A stretch of 64,000 nt of DNA from Planctomycetota bacterium (GCA_018242585.1 JAFEBQ010000026.1:119618-183617), one strand, 5' to 3'. Positions 54,863 to 64,000 are shown, counted from the first letter of the stretch. Notes: generated by a model from the letters alone, not told the origin. Numbers and translations are program-made.

Positions 54863-55633
54863 ATGCCTACCGCCTTCGCCATCTTTGCTCATCCTGACGA
54901 CATCGAGTTCGTCGCCGCCGGCACGTTGTTGCGCTTGCGCGATGCCGGCTACGAAATCCATTACCTGAACGTGGCCGACGGTTGTTGCGGCTCGACGGTG
55001 TATGGCCGCAACGAGTTGGCGCGAATGCGAACCGACGAAGCCCGGGCCGCCTGCCAGGTGGCCGGCGCGGTCTTCCACACGCCGATCGCCCACGACATGG
55101 ACGTGTTTTACGATCGCGAGACACTGGCCCGCTTGTCGGCCGTGGTCCGCGAGGTGGCGCCGGAGATCGTGCTAACGCATGGCCCGTCCGATTACATGGA
55201 AGATCACATGAACACCTGCCGGCTGGCCGTGACGGCGGCGTTCGCGCGGTGCATGCCGAACTTTCCCACCACGCCGCCGCGTCCGGCGGTCGAGCAGCCA
55301 GTGACCGTCTACCATGCCCAGCCGCACGGCAATTGCGACCCGCTGGGGCATCCGATCCGGCCCGGGTTGTTCGTCGACATCGGCGAACACATGGCGACCA
55401 AGACCAAGATGCTGGCCTGCCACGCCAGCCAGAAGCTCTGGCTCGACCAGAGCCAGGGGCTCGATTCGTATTTGCACTCAATGCAGGAAGTCGGCTGTGA
55501 GGTCGGTCGGATGTCCGGCAAGTTCGAATTCGCCGAAGGCTGGCGCAAACATTTGCATTTGGGCTTCTGCGCAGCCGACGCCGACCCCCTGAGCCGCGCC
55601 CTGGGGCAATTCTGCATTCCAGCCGCGTCATAA
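54863..55633 (+). CDS. PIG-L family N-acetylglucosaminyl deacetylase
   Basis: 256 residues. The zinc-binding AHPDD motif (about 9-13, in FAIFAHPDDIEF) with a second site MEDHMNTCRLA matches the LmbE/PIG-L fold. Enzymes of this group remove acetyl from GlcNAc-containing molecules (for example BshB or MshB). Next to the NagB-like gene it suggests use of an N-acetylamino sugar. The C-terminal region includes HMATKTKMLACHASQ, typical of the family. Confidence 0.88.
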   Translation: MPTAFAIFAHPDDIEFVAAGTLLRLRDAGYEIHYLNVADGCCGSTVYGRNELARMRTDEARAACQVAGAVFHTPIAHDMDVFYDRETLARLSAVVREVAPEIVLTHGPSDYMEDHMNTCRLAVTAAFARCMPNFPTTPPRPAVEQPVTVYHAQPHGNCDPLGHPIRPGLFVDIGEHMATKTKMLACHASQKLWLDQSQGLDSYLHSMQEVGCEVGRMSGKFEFAEGWRKHLHLGFCAADADPLSRALGQFCIPAAS

Positions 55634-55642
55634 GCGGAAGTT

Positions 55643-55743
55643 CGACCACGACGGCACGACGAACACGACGTCGGAAAGACGAGTGTTTCTATTCCTCGTG
55701 CCTTTTCTGTATTTACGTCGTGTTCGTCGTGTCGTCGTGGTCG
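55643..55743. repeat. cgaccacgacgg inverted repeat, copy 4
   Basis: Arms 55643-55671 and 55715-55743 with a 43-base loop. It begins 10 bases after the PIG-L stop, within the 234-base gap before lpd. Confidence 0.85.
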
Positions 55744-55867
55744 AATCCAGCCCTTTCGTCATGGTTAAATCCTTCTTCGTCGCGCGCCGGCGTCCTTCCG
55801 CACGCCCCATGTGGCTATTAAGATGGAGCGACTTTTACAGTCTGACCGTCACTTGTGAGTTGTCGCA

Positions 55868-57292
55868 ATGCACAGTCCATTGGTGGTGCTTGGTGGGGGC
55901 CCCGGCGGATATCCGGCCGCGTTCTTGGCGGCTGACCTGGGCATGGAAGTCATCATGATCGAGCAGGAACCTCGCTTGGGCGGTACCTGTTTGCTGCGCG
56001 GCTGCATTCCATCGAAGGCCCTGCTGCACGTGGCCAAAGTGATCGACGAAGCGCAACACCTCGGTGACGAATGGGGTGTGACGCTCGGCAAGGCGCAGAT
56101 CAATCTCGATGCGCTCCGCGCCCGCAAGGAAAAAGTGATCAGCACCCTGACCGGCGGGCTGAAGAGTCTGGCCAAGCAGCGCAAGGTCCGTATCATCAAC
56201 GCCCGCGGCGTGTTCGAGAACTCGACGACGCTGCGCCTCGAAGGAGGCGATCCCGCGACCTACCCCGAAGGGAGCACGCTCACGTTCGACAAGTGCGTGC
56301 TGGCCACCGGCAGTGTGCCGGCCAAGATTCCGGCCTTCGATCTGCCGACCGATCGCGTGATGGATTCGACCGGCGCGCTCGAACTGCGCGACATTCCCGA
56401 GACGCTGCTGGTGATCGGCGGTGGTTACATCGGCCTGGAAATGGGCTCAGTCTACGCGCAACTCGGCTCGAAGGTCACCGTGGTCGAATTGACCGATACG
56501 TTGCTTCCCGGCGCTGACCGCGACCTGGTCAAGCCGCTGCAAGCTCGCTTGCAGAAGCAATTCGCGAACATCTATCTGGGGACCAAGGTCGCCGGACTGG
56601 TCGACAAGGGGAGCCACATTGAGGTCACCTTCGAGACGCCCGAGGGGAAGCGGCAGGAATCGTTCAGCCGCGTGATGGTTACCGTGGGACGCAAGCCGAC
56701 GAGCGCCGGCTTCGGGCTGGAAAAGACCAAGGTTAAGATCGACCAGCGCGGCTTTGTGCAGGTCGACAAGCAATTGCGCACGGCCGACGAGCACATTTGG
56801 GCCATCGGCGACGTGGCGGGCGAGCCAATGCTGGCGCACAAGGCGTCGCACGAAGGGCGTGTGGCCGTTGAAGTGATCCACGGCGAGCCGGTGCAATTCG
56901 ACGCGCTGGTGATTCCGGCAGTGGTGTTCACCGACCCGGAAGTGGCCTGGGTCGGTCTCACCGAATCCCAGGCGGCCAAGGAAGGTCGCAAGGTGGAAAT
57001 CTCGCGTTATCCCTGGGCGGCCAGCGGCAAGGCAATTGCTCTGGCGCGGACCGAGGGGATGACCAAGATCATCATCGACCCGGAAACCGATCGGGTACTG
57101 GGCGTGGGGATCGTCGGCGTGAACGCCGGCGACCTGATCGCCGAAGCCGGCTTGGCCATTGAGATGGGCTGCGACGCCCGCGACCTGGCCCAGACGATCC
57201 ACGCTCACCCGACGCTGAGCGAGACGATCGCCTTTGGCAGCGAAGCTTATTTCGGCACGGCCACGGAAATCTATCGACCCAAGCGCGACTAG
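55868..57292 (+). CDS. lpd: Dihydrolipoyl dehydrogenase (E3)
   Basis: 474 residues. FAD-binding GGGPGGYPAAFLAADLGME at the N-terminus, the redox disulfide in GGTCLLRGCIPSKALL (Cys about 39 and 44), NAD-binding LLVIGGGYIGLEMG and the catalytic His-Glu pair in HAHPTLSETI. It re-oxidises lipoyl groups of the pyruvate dehydrogenase complex encoded downstream. Two residues between the disulfide Cys differ from the common NVG (LLR). Confidence 0.96.
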   Translation: MHSPLVVLGGGPGGYPAAFLAADLGMEVIMIEQEPRLGGTCLLRGCIPSKALLHVAKVIDEAQHLGDEWGVTLGKAQINLDALRARKEKVISTLTGGLKSLAKQRKVRIINARGVFENSTTLRLEGGDPATYPEGSTLTFDKCVLATGSVPAKIPAFDLPTDRVMDSTGALELRDIPETLLVIGGGYIGLEMGSVYAQLGSKVTVVELTDTLLPGADRDLVKPLQARLQKQFANIYLGTKVAGLVDKGSHIEVTFETPEGKRQESFSRVMVTVGRKPTSAGFGLEKTKVKIDQRGFVQVDKQLRTADEHIWAIGDVAGEPMLAHKASHEGRVAVEVIHGEPVQFDALVIPAVVFTDPEVAWVGLTESQAAKEGRKVEISRYPWAASGKAIALARTEGMTKIIIDPETDRVLGVGIVGVNAGDLIAEAGLAIEMGCDARDLAQTIHAHPTLSETIAFGSEAYFGTATEIYRPKRD

Positions 57293-57366
57293 GCGCAGGG
57301 ACATTGGCGCTGGGACAGTCGTTCGCCGGCGAGGCCAGTCGGACAGTACCGACAAGGAGGGGCGGG

Positions 57367-58029
57367 ATGAGCTATTTGCGCTGGGCCGCGATTCTGTGTT
57401 GCGCGCTGACCGCACTTGCCGCGGCCGAGGACTCCCCGCCGCCACGCATAGCGCAACAGCCCGATTTGCGGCGCGAACTGCTCGAGCGCGTGCAGCGCGA
57501 CCAAGACGCCCGGGCTGCGGTCATGTCGTGGCTGCAAAAGCGAGGCAACGGCGTCATGATCGACCCTGCCACGCTGCGGGGCGAAGATAAGGCGGAGTTC
57601 GATCAACTCGCGGCCGTCGGCAAGCAGGTCGATCGCGAGAACTCGCGACGGCTCGTCGAAATCGTTGACCAGCAAGGCTGGCCGACCATCACCCAAGTTG
57701 GCAAAGACGGCGCCCACGCGGCATGGCTGCTCGTTCAACATGCCGACGCCGAGCCGAAGTTCCAGCGCCGCTGCCTGGACCTGATGACCCGCTTGCCCAA
57801 GGATCAGGTAGTACCCGAGAACCTGGCCTATTTGACCGATCGGGTGTTCCTGGCCGAAGGACGCAAACAGGTTTACGGAACTCAGTTCGAGGTGGTGGCT
57901 GGGAAATGGCAGCCACGTCCCCTGGAAGAACCCGACCACGTCGACCAGCGCCGAGCCCAGGTGGGACTTTCGCCGCTGGCTGAATACCTCAAGGAAGCCC
58001 AATCGCTCTACGGCGCTCCGGCGAAATAG
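57367..58029 (+). CDS. DUF6624 domain protein with signal peptide
   Basis: 220 residues. Signal peptide (about 1-20, ending ALTALAAA). The body shows DUF6624-like features: LLERVQRDQDARAAV, NSRRLVEIVDQQGWPTITQVGKDGAHAAWLLVQHAD (seen in parts DQQGWPTITQVGKDG and AAWLLVQHAD), and AYLTDRVFLAEGRKQVYGTQFE. Function unknown. Start ATG 57367 with AGGAGG 6 bases upstream; the frame is open to 57304. It lies between lpd and aceE with no obvious link to metabolism. Confidence 0.75.
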   Translation: MSYLRWAAILCCALTALAAAEDSPPPRIAQQPDLRRELLERVQRDQDARAAVMSWLQKRGNGVMIDPATLRGEDKAEFDQLAAVGKQVDRENSRRLVEIVDQQGWPTITQVGKDGAHAAWLLVQHADAEPKFQRRCLDLMTRLPKDQVVPENLAYLTDRVFLAEGRKQVYGTQFEVVAGKWQPRPLEEPDHVDQRRAQVGLSPLAEYLKEAQSLYGAPAK

Positions 58030-58363
58030 CCGGCACTCCCGCGGGCCGATTAACGGTTAGTAATGCTTCTCGCGCGCCGAACCTGCCATTTCCGGCCATT
58101 TTGACCCTTCCCGGCGTGCCATTTGGCCCCCGGTGCGCGACCGGTGGGCTTTACGTAAGCCCGTGCGGCGGAAATAATACCGTCGTACGCCGAGAGTTGG
58201 CCGTAGCATTCGCGCCGGTCTGCGCTTGATGTCTGTCTGGGGCTGCCTGGGGTGGGCTGGAACCGCCGCCGAGCGGGCCAGGTTTGTCCGTCTTCTCAAG
58301 TTTTAGCGTTGGCGACCGCCACGGGCATCGGTGGTCGGCGAATTACCACAGGGAGTCGTGTGC
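58030..58363. other. Upstream region of aceE, about 330 bases
   Basis: No gene. A perfect 6-bp inverted repeat gggctt-tacgt-aagccc lies at 58146-58162, with taatac at 58175-58180, which could be an operator and a -10 element. No matching -35 at ideal spacing was found. Confidence 0.35.
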
Positions 58364-61051
58364 ATGGCGCAAGTCGATACGGTGACCAACACCAGTGGAG
58401 ACGTCGATCCAGCCGAAACCAAAGAATGGCTCGAATCGTTGCAGTACGTTCTGCAGGCCAAGGGGCCAGAGCGGGCTCGGTACTTGCTAGGCGTGTTGGA
58501 CGAAGCGGCCTTCCGCCAAGGGGTCGAGCTACCGTTTTCGATCAACACGCCCTATGTGAACACGATTCCGCCCGATCGCCAGCCCGTGTTCCCTGGCAAT
58601 CGCGAGATCGAGCGCCGCATCAAGAGCATTGTCCGCTGGAATGCCATGGCCATGGTCAACCGGGCCAATTGGTTTGACAGCAGCCTGGGCGGACATATCA
58701 GCACGTTTGCCTCGGCCGCCACGCTGTATGAAGTGGCCTTCAATCACTTCTTTAAGGGCAAAGGGGACAACTACTCGGGCGATCAAATCTATTTCCAGGG
58801 GCACGCTTCGCCGGGCATTTACTCGCGCGCCTTTCTCGAAGGTCGCCTCACCGAAACCAATCTCAAGAACTTCCGTCAGGAACTGGCCGAAGGGGGCGGG
58901 CTGTCGAGCTATCCGCACCCGCACTTGATGCCGACTTTCTGGGAGTTCCCCACCGTTTCGATGGGTTTGGGGCCCATCATGTCGATCTATCAAGCGCGAT
59001 TCAACAAGTATCTGTCCGACCGCGGTATCAAGGACACCTCGGGCCAGCACGTGTGGGCGTTCCTTGGCGACGGCGAATGTGACGAGCCCGAATCGCTGGG
59101 GGCGATCACGCTGGCCTCGCGCGAAAAGCTTGACAATCTGATCTTTGTCATCAATTGCAACTTGCAGCGGCTCGACGGGCCAGTGCGCGGCAATGGTAAG
59201 ATCATTCAAGAGCTTGAGGGCGCCTTCCGCGGCGCCGGTTGGAATGTCATCAAGGTGATCTGGGGCGAAGGCTGGGACACCTTGCTCGAGAAAGACAAGA
59301 GCGGGCTGCTGATTCAACGCATGGGCGAAGTGGTGGACGGCGAGTATCAGAAGTACACCGTCATGCCGGGCAGCTACATCCGCGAGCACTTCTTCGGCAA
59401 GTACCCCGAACTGCTCGAATTGGTCTCGCACCTGTCCGACGAAAAGCTCCGTTCGCTCAATCGCGGCGGCCACGACCCTGAAAAGGTCTACGCCGCTTAC
59501 AAGCAAGCGACCGAAGTCAAGAACGGCAAGCCCACGGTGATTCTGGCGCATACCATCAAGGGCTACGGGCTGGGTGAATCGGGCGAAGGCCGCAACACCA
59601 CCCACAATCAAAAGAAAATCAACGAGGCGGAGGTTCGCGAGTTCCGCACGCGCTTCAACATTCCGATCTCGGACGACGACGTCGCCAAGGCGCCGTTCTA
59701 TAAGCCGCCCGAGGACAGCGCCGAGATGAATTACTTGCGCGAACGCCGCGCCGCCCTGGGGGGGCCGGTGCCAACGCGCGTTCCGGCCTCGCCGACTTCA
59801 AAGATTCCGCCGTTGTCTGATTTTGCCGACTCGCTGACCAGCAGCGGCGACCGCGAAGTGTCGACGACGATGGCCTTTGTCAAACACTTTGGCCGGCTGT
59901 TGAAGAACAAGGACATTGGCAAATACATTGTCCCGATCGTGCCCGACGAATCGCGCACCTTCGGCATGGACCCGTTGTTCCAGCAGTGCGGCATTTACGC
60001 CCACACCGGCCAGTTGTACGAACCGGTCGACTCGGACAACTTCCTGTACTATCGCGAAGCCAAGGACGGCCAGATTCTGGAAGAAGGGATCACCGAGGCG
60101 GGGTCGATGTCGTCGTTCATCGCCGCCGGCACCGCGCACGCCTCGCATGGTATCAACATGATGCCGTTCTTCATCTACTACTCAATGTTCGGCTTCCAGC
60201 GGATTGGCGACTTGATTTGGGCCGCTCAAGATATGCGTTGCAAAGGCTTCTTGCTCGGCGGCACCGCCGGTCGCACCACCCTGAACGGCGAAGGGTTGCA
60301 GCACCAAGACGGCCACAGCCATTTGTTCTGTACGGCGTTTCCGAGCATTCGCGCCTATGATCCGACTTATGCCTATGAAACGGCTGTGATCACGATGGAT
60401 GGCCTACGCAAGATGTACGAGCAGGGGCACGAAGTCATGTATTACATGACGCTGCACAATGAAAACTACGTCATGCCCGCCATGCCCGACGGCGTCGAAG
60501 AAGGCATCGTCCGGGGGATGTATCGCGTCAGCTCGCTCGACGCCGGCAGCGGCAAGCCCCGCGTCCAGTTGCTGGGCAGCGGCGCGATCTTGCGCGAAGC
60601 GCTTCGCGCGCAGAAGATTCTGGCTGATCGTTTCCAGGTGTCGAGCGACGTGTGGAGCGTGACTAGCTACAGCGAGTTGCGCCGCGCCGCTCACGAGTGC
60701 GAACGCTGGAACATCCTGCACCCGAACGAGCCGCCGAAGCAGTCGTATCTGGAACAGATCATCCAAGGCGTCGAAGGCCCCTTCATCGCCAGCAGTGACA
60801 ACGTGCGACTGGTAGCCGAGCAGATTTCGCCGTGGATTCCCGGCGGCTTGTGCGCGCTGGGGACCGACGGCCTGGGACGCAGCGACCTGCGCAAGAACTT
60901 GCGGCGCCACTTCGAGGTTGACGCCGAGTGCATCACGCTGGCGGCGCTCAACGAATTGGCGACACAAAGCAAGTTTCCCAAATCGCGCTTGGCCGAAGCG
61001 ATCAAGTCGCTGAACATTAACCCTGACAAGATCGACCCGATGCGCGCCTAG
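58364..61051 (+). CDS. aceE: Pyruvate dehydrogenase E1, homodimeric type
   Basis: 895 residues, same size and order of domains as E. coli AceE. It decarboxylates pyruvate with thiamine diphosphate and loads acetyl on the E2 lipoyl group. The ThDP motif is FLGDGECDEPESLGAITLAS with NCNLQRLDGPVRGN 20 to 30 residues later; early GHISTFASAATLYEVAFNHFF and late LGTDGLGRSDLRKNLRRHFEVD are signatures. ATG 58364 chosen (agggag upstream); the frame extends 11 codons further up. Confidence 0.97.
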   Translation: MAQVDTVTNTSGDVDPAETKEWLESLQYVLQAKGPERARYLLGVLDEAAFRQGVELPFSINTPYVNTIPPDRQPVFPGNREIERRIKSIVRWNAMAMVNRANWFDSSLGGHISTFASAATLYEVAFNHFFKGKGDNYSGDQIYFQGHASPGIYSRAFLEGRLTETNLKNFRQELAEGGGLSSYPHPHLMPTFWEFPTVSMGLGPIMSIYQARFNKYLSDRGIKDTSGQHVWAFLGDGECDEPESLGAITLASREKLDNLIFVINCNLQRLDGPVRGNGKIIQELEGAFRGAGWNVIKVIWGEGWDTLLEKDKSGLLIQRMGEVVDGEYQKYTVMPGSYIREHFFGKYPELLELVSHLSDEKLRSLNRGGHDPEKVYAAYKQATEVKNGKPTVILAHTIKGYGLGESGEGRNTTHNQKKINEAEVREFRTRFNIPISDDDVAKAPFYKPPEDSAEMNYLRERRAALGGPVPTRVPASPTSKIPPLSDFADSLTSSGDREVSTTMAFVKHFGRLLKNKDIGKYIVPIVPDESRTFGMDPLFQQCGIYAHTGQLYEPVDSDNFLYYREAKDGQILEEGITEAGSMSSFIAAGTAHASHGINMMPFFIYYSMFGFQRIGDLIWAAQDMRCKGFLLGGTAGRTTLNGEGLQHQDGHSHLFCTAFPSIRAYDPTYAYETAVITMDGLRKMYEQGHEVMYYMTLHNENYVMPAMPDGVEEGIVRGMYRVSSLDAGSGKPRVQLLGSGAILREALRAQKILADRFQVSSDVWSVTSYSELRRAAHECERWNILHPNEPPKQSYLEQIIQGVEGPFIASSDNVRLVAEQISPWIPGGLCALGTDGLGRSDLRKNLRRHFEVDAECITLAALNELATQSKFPKSRLAEAIKSLNINPDKIDPMRA

Positions 61052-61111
61052 GCGGACGGCGTGCGCACTAACTTTTAATCTAACTTTGCTGACGCAAGTG
61101 GAGACTGTTGG

Positions 61112-62467
61112 ATGGCCGTGGACTTTAAGCTGCCCACCCTGGGCGAAAACATCGAAGCCGGCGACATCACGAATGTCATGGTGAGCGAAGGGGACCAGAT
61201 CGGTGCCAACACGCCGATTGTCGAAGTGGAAACTGGCAAGGCCACGGTCGAGATTCCCTGCCCGCACGCGGGCAAGGTCACCAAAGTTCACGTCAAAGTG
61301 GGGCAAAGCGTCCCTGTCGGCGGTACGCTGATCTCGATCGAAGCCTTGGCTGGCGCGGCATCCGCCCCGGCCGCCAAGCCCGCCGCTCCCGCCGCCGCGA
61401 GCAAGCCTGCGCCGGTCCCCGCGGCGCCGAAGGCGGCTCCCGCGCCCGCTCCGGTGGCTGCTGCCCCGGTGGCCCCGGCGTCGGCCCCGGCTGCCGCCTC
61501 GAACGGCGGCCCCGCGCGCAAGCCGGTCCTCGAACCCGAGTACGAAACCGCCTCGGCGTCGTCGGCCGCCGGTCCTTCGACGCGCCGACTGGCGCGCGAG
61601 CTGGGCGTGGATATCAATCGCGTCCGAGGCAGCGGCCCGGGCGGCCGTATCACTCGCGAAGACATCGTGTCGGCGGTTCGCAACGCCGCGGCGCACGCGC
61701 CAGCCCTGGCGACCGGCGCCAAGCCAAATCTTCCCGCCGGCGAGGAAAGCAGCGACAACTGGGGGACGATCGTTCGTCAACCGCTGACGCGCATCCGCAA
61801 GACCATCGCGGCGAACATGGTCTATTCGTCGACTTCGATTCCGCACGTCACCAACTTTGACGAAGCCGACATCACCGAACTCGAACGGATTCGCAAGTCG
61901 AACCTGGACGACTACGCCAAGCAGGGCATCAAGCTCACCATGATGCCGTTCGTGATGAAGGCCGTGGCCCAGGCGCTGCGGCTGCACCCGCTAATGAACG
62001 CCTCGCTCGACATGGAGAAGGCCGAGCTGACCTACAAGGACTACGTGGCCTTGGGCGTGGCCGTCGACACCGAGCGGGGGCTGGTCGTGCCGGTGGTCCG
62101 CAACGTCGACCGGATGACCATTCCGCAAATCGGGCTGGCCTTGCAGGAAATGGCCGAGAAGGCCCGCACCATGAAGTTCATGCCCGACGATCAGATCGGC
62201 GGCACGTTCACGGTCAGCAATCTGGGCGCGGTCGGTGGCGTCTACTCGACGCCGATCATCAACCCGCCACAAGTCGGCATCCTGCTCACCGGTCGTTCGC
62301 GCAAGCTGCCGGTGGTGATGGAAGACGATTCGATCAAGCCGCGTCTGATGATGCCGTTGTCGATCTCGTATGATCACCGCGTGGTTGACGGAGCCGCGGC
62401 GGCGCGGTTCTTGAACGACGTGAAGAACTATCTGCAAGTGCCGGGCCGGCTGCTGCTGGCGCCGTAA
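61112..62467 (+). CDS. aceF: Dihydrolipoamide acetyltransferase (E2)
   Basis: 451 residues. One lipoyl domain (about 1-75) with the lipoylation Lys in VEVETGKATVEIP, a long Ala/Pro-rich linker (about 82-130), the peripheral-subunit-binding domain (STRRLARELGVDINRVRGSGPGGRITREDI, in parts RRLARELGVDINRV and GSGPGGRITREDI), then the acetyltransferase domain ending in the catalytic SYDHRVVDGAAAARFL motif. Core of the pyruvate dehydrogenase complex, with aceE 60 bases upstream. E. coli AceF has three lipoyl domains; one is common elsewhere. Confidence 0.96.
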   Translation: MAVDFKLPTLGENIEAGDITNVMVSEGDQIGANTPIVEVETGKATVEIPCPHAGKVTKVHVKVGQSVPVGGTLISIEALAGAASAPAAKPAAPAAASKPAPVPAAPKAAPAPAPVAAAPVAPASAPAAASNGGPARKPVLEPEYETASASSAAGPSTRRLARELGVDINRVRGSGPGGRITREDIVSAVRNAAAHAPALATGAKPNLPAGEESSDNWGTIVRQPLTRIRKTIAANMVYSSTSIPHVTNFDEADITELERIRKSNLDDYAKQGIKLTMMPFVMKAVAQALRLHPLMNASLDMEKAELTYKDYVALGVAVDTERGLVVPVVRNVDRMTIPQIGLALQEMAEKARTMKFMPDDQIGGTFTVSNLGAVGGVYSTPIINPPQVGILLTGRSRKLPVVMEDDSIKPRLMMPLSISYDHRVVDGAAAARFLNDVKNYLQVPGRLLLAP

Positions 62468-62506
62468 AGTATGCTTCATTCAAGCCCAGCCGGGCAGAGA
62501 GAAAAT

Positions 62507-62572
62507 CGACCACGACGGCACGACGGTCACGACGTAAGACAAATTGGAAACTACGTCGTGCCGTCGTGGTCG
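62507..62572. repeat. cgaccacgacgg inverted repeat, copy 5
   Basis: Left arm 62507-62535 (29 bases) pairs with a right arm 62553-62572 of 20 bases that lacks nine internal bases. It lies between the aceF stop and the convergent stop of the glycosyltransferase gene. Confidence 0.85.
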
Positions 62573-62595
62573 AATTCACTCTTAACAGCGCTTTT

Positions 62596-63957
62596 TTAAG
62601 CGGCGTTAATCGGCGACGTTTTGTAACTGCGCCAGCCTAGCCAACTGGTAATCGCGACCAAGAGCGCATTCCTCGCGGCCAGTAACGCGACCGGCGATGT
62701 GTCAAGATTCGGAATCAATGTCGCCCGCGGCTGATCGCTTAGTCCCGCCAACCCTGGCATGAAGTGGTAGGGGAACACTGCGGTGGTTAGCGCTGCTGCC
62801 ACGACGAGCAATACGACTAGCACGAAGAACTCGCGCCGCTCGAGCACGTCGAGCCCCAATAGCAGCAGGGTCGGCAACACCCAGACCATGAATTGCGGCG
62901 ACAACACCTTGCACGTCACTGCAGCCGCGGCCAGTGACCAGAGCCCCCAGCGATAACCGTCGCGTCGGTCGATCGAACGCTTCAAGATGGCCAGCCAGCC
63001 GGTGACCGCCATGATTAACGCCCCGGTGATCCAGGGACTGGCGGCGGCCAGCAGGTTCGCAGCCGTACTTTGCAACTCGGTCCAGCGCGCCAGGCCGACG
63101 ACTTCGCTCGCCACGCCCGCGCCGCGCAACAGCATCAGCGCCGACGCATAGGTCGATTCGATCTGCAAGCCGCGCGCCCCATGCGCGCTAAACAGCTTCC
63201 AGACGCCCCCCTCGGAACTCCACGCCGCCACGGCCAGCGGCAGCACCACCGCCAAGGCAAACACGCCGACGGGATTCAGCTTTCGCCCGGCCGACGCATG
63301 GCCCGAGGCTCGCCATGTGGCGACCAGAAAAGCCGGGGCCATGAACGCGGGGAACACCTTGTAGGCGGCGCCAAGTCCCAAAGCCGCCGTCGCCAGCAAG
63401 GTCCAACCAAGCTTTTCACAGGTTTCCGCGCGCGTTGCACCCCAGGCCCAGACGGCCACGAACATCCACAGGCCAACATCGAGCCGCTGGTACAACACAT
63501 GGGCCAAGAGCGTTATCGTGAGCACATAGCCCCACGTGGCAACCGCGGCCAGTTCCGGCCTGCGCCGCCACACCACGGCGACAAAGCAAGCGAACGCCAC
63601 CAGGTCGGCGGCGAACATCTCCCGCTGGAACGCCCGCAGATAGCCGGGCAGCAATTCCTGGAACAGCGGCTGGGATAAGCGAGGAAATCGTTCGTGGGCC
63701 AGCCAGCGCGGCAGCGCGATCGCCGCGTACGCGAGCGGAGGATATTCCACCGCCACGTCGGCATAGGCCACCTGGCCGCCATCGACGGTCAGCAGCGCCG
63801 TCTGGCAATAGACGTCGGCATCGCTCCCCGCCGGGTGAAACCAGCCGACGAGATAGGCTCGCGTGGCCACGAACATCAACGCCGCAAGCCAAAGCCAGCG
63901 CCGGGACGCCCTGGCCAAGTCGTCATGTTGGGCCTGATTGACTTCGGAAGATGGCAT
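62596..63957 (-). CDS. GT87-like membrane glycosyltransferase (DUF2029)
   Basis: 453 residues with about ten hydrophobic helices. Near the N-terminus, GWFHPAGSDADVYC and AVEYPPLAYAA recall the Asp-containing first periplasmic loop of polyprenyl-phosphate-sugar-dependent (GT-C) mannosyltransferases. GLGAAYKVFPAFMAPAFLVA and VTCKVLSPQFMVWVLPTLLLLG are characteristic of the GT87/DUF2029 group. It probably adds a sugar to a lipid or polysaccharide at the outer face of the membrane. Convergent with aceF. Confidence 0.75.
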   Translation of the reverse strand: MPSSEVNQAQHDDLARASRRWLWLAALMFVATRAYLVGWFHPAGSDADVYCQTALLTVDGGQVAYADVAVEYPPLAYAAIALPRWLAHERFPRLSQPLFQELLPGYLRAFQREMFAADLVAFACFVAVVWRRRPELAAVATWGYVLTITLLAHVLYQRLDVGLWMFVAVWAWGATRAETCEKLGWTLLATAALGLGAAYKVFPAFMAPAFLVATWRASGHASAGRKLNPVGVFALAVVLPLAVAAWSSEGGVWKLFSAHGARGLQIESTYASALMLLRGAGVASEVVGLARWTELQSTAANLLAAASPWITGALIMAVTGWLAILKRSIDRRDGYRWGLWSLAAAAVTCKVLSPQFMVWVLPTLLLLGLDVLERREFFVLVVLLVVAAALTTAVFPYHFMPGLAGLSDQPRATLIPNLDTSPVALLAARNALLVAITSWLGWRSYKTSPINAA

Positions 63958-63966
63958 GCGAATAAC

Positions 63967-64000
63967 CCTTCTCCCTCGGGGAGAAGGTGGTGAGCGCAGC
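63967..64000. repeat. Partial ccttctccc/gggagaagg hairpin at window end
   Basis: A 9-bp stem, ccttctccc (63967-63975) and gggagaagg (63979-63987), followed by tggtgagcgcagc. It resembles one arm of the element at 40711-40838; the rest lies beyond the window. Confidence 0.5.

Overview
This is chromosomal sequence from a high-GC bacterium, most likely a planctomycete of the Pirellulales type. The call rests on gene content: an Hsp70/DUF2760 pair, a type II secretion/type IV pilus hybrid cluster with PilM-N-O-P-like genes, a DUF1570 metallopeptidase, a DUF6624 protein, a homodimeric-type pyruvate dehydrogenase, CsrA and a sigma-70 factor with an acidic N-terminus. No 16S rRNA gene is present to confirm it. 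TTG and GTG starts with good ribosome binding sites are common.

Layout. 0-6 kb: Hsp70-like/DUF2760 operon (-), a DUF6398/pRiA4b-ORF3 protein, tRNA-Ala(GGC) and a flippase-like membrane protein. 6.4-7.4 kb: nadC. 7.5-24.1 kb: a sixteen-gene plus-strand block coding for four prepilin-like proteins (GspI, J, K and H types), a small coiled-coil protein, PilM/N/O/P-like inner-membrane parts, a GspD secretin, a TPR lipoprotein, then a histidine kinase, a CheY-like receiver, a STAS protein, the GspE ATPase and the GspF platform protein. Major pseudopilin and prepilin peptidase are not in the window. 24-30 kb: rpsU, an NtrB/NtrC-like pair, lexA and a primary-type sigma factor. 30.6-33.4 kb: enoyl-CoA hydratase with a split AtuA-type pair. 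33.4-41.2 kb: a monooxygenase-fold protein, argG, a 28-residue lysine-rich microprotein, a HEAT-like protein, a pterin dehydratase, a FixJ-like regulator, a DUF1570 peptidase and csrA. 41.8-50 kb: sulfate activation genes (cysD, cysNC), rsmG, a nitrilase-family enzyme, ilvD and nfo. 50.4-55.6 kb: an acetyltransferase, paired M16 peptidases, and a NagB-like isomerase with a PIG-L deacetylase. 55.8-62.5 kb: lpd, a DUF6624 protein, aceE and aceF, supplying the three pyruvate dehydrogenase components. 62.6-64 kb: a GT87-like membrane glycosyltransferase.

The most unusual feature is between the genes. At least fourteen inverted-repeat elements from several unrelated sequence families nearly all lie directly after stop codons, some overlapping the stop itself. 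One family is a hairpin with conserved flanks and a CTTG loop whose stem sequence changes from copy to copy while pairing is kept. No CRISPR array, intact insertion sequence or prophage was seen.
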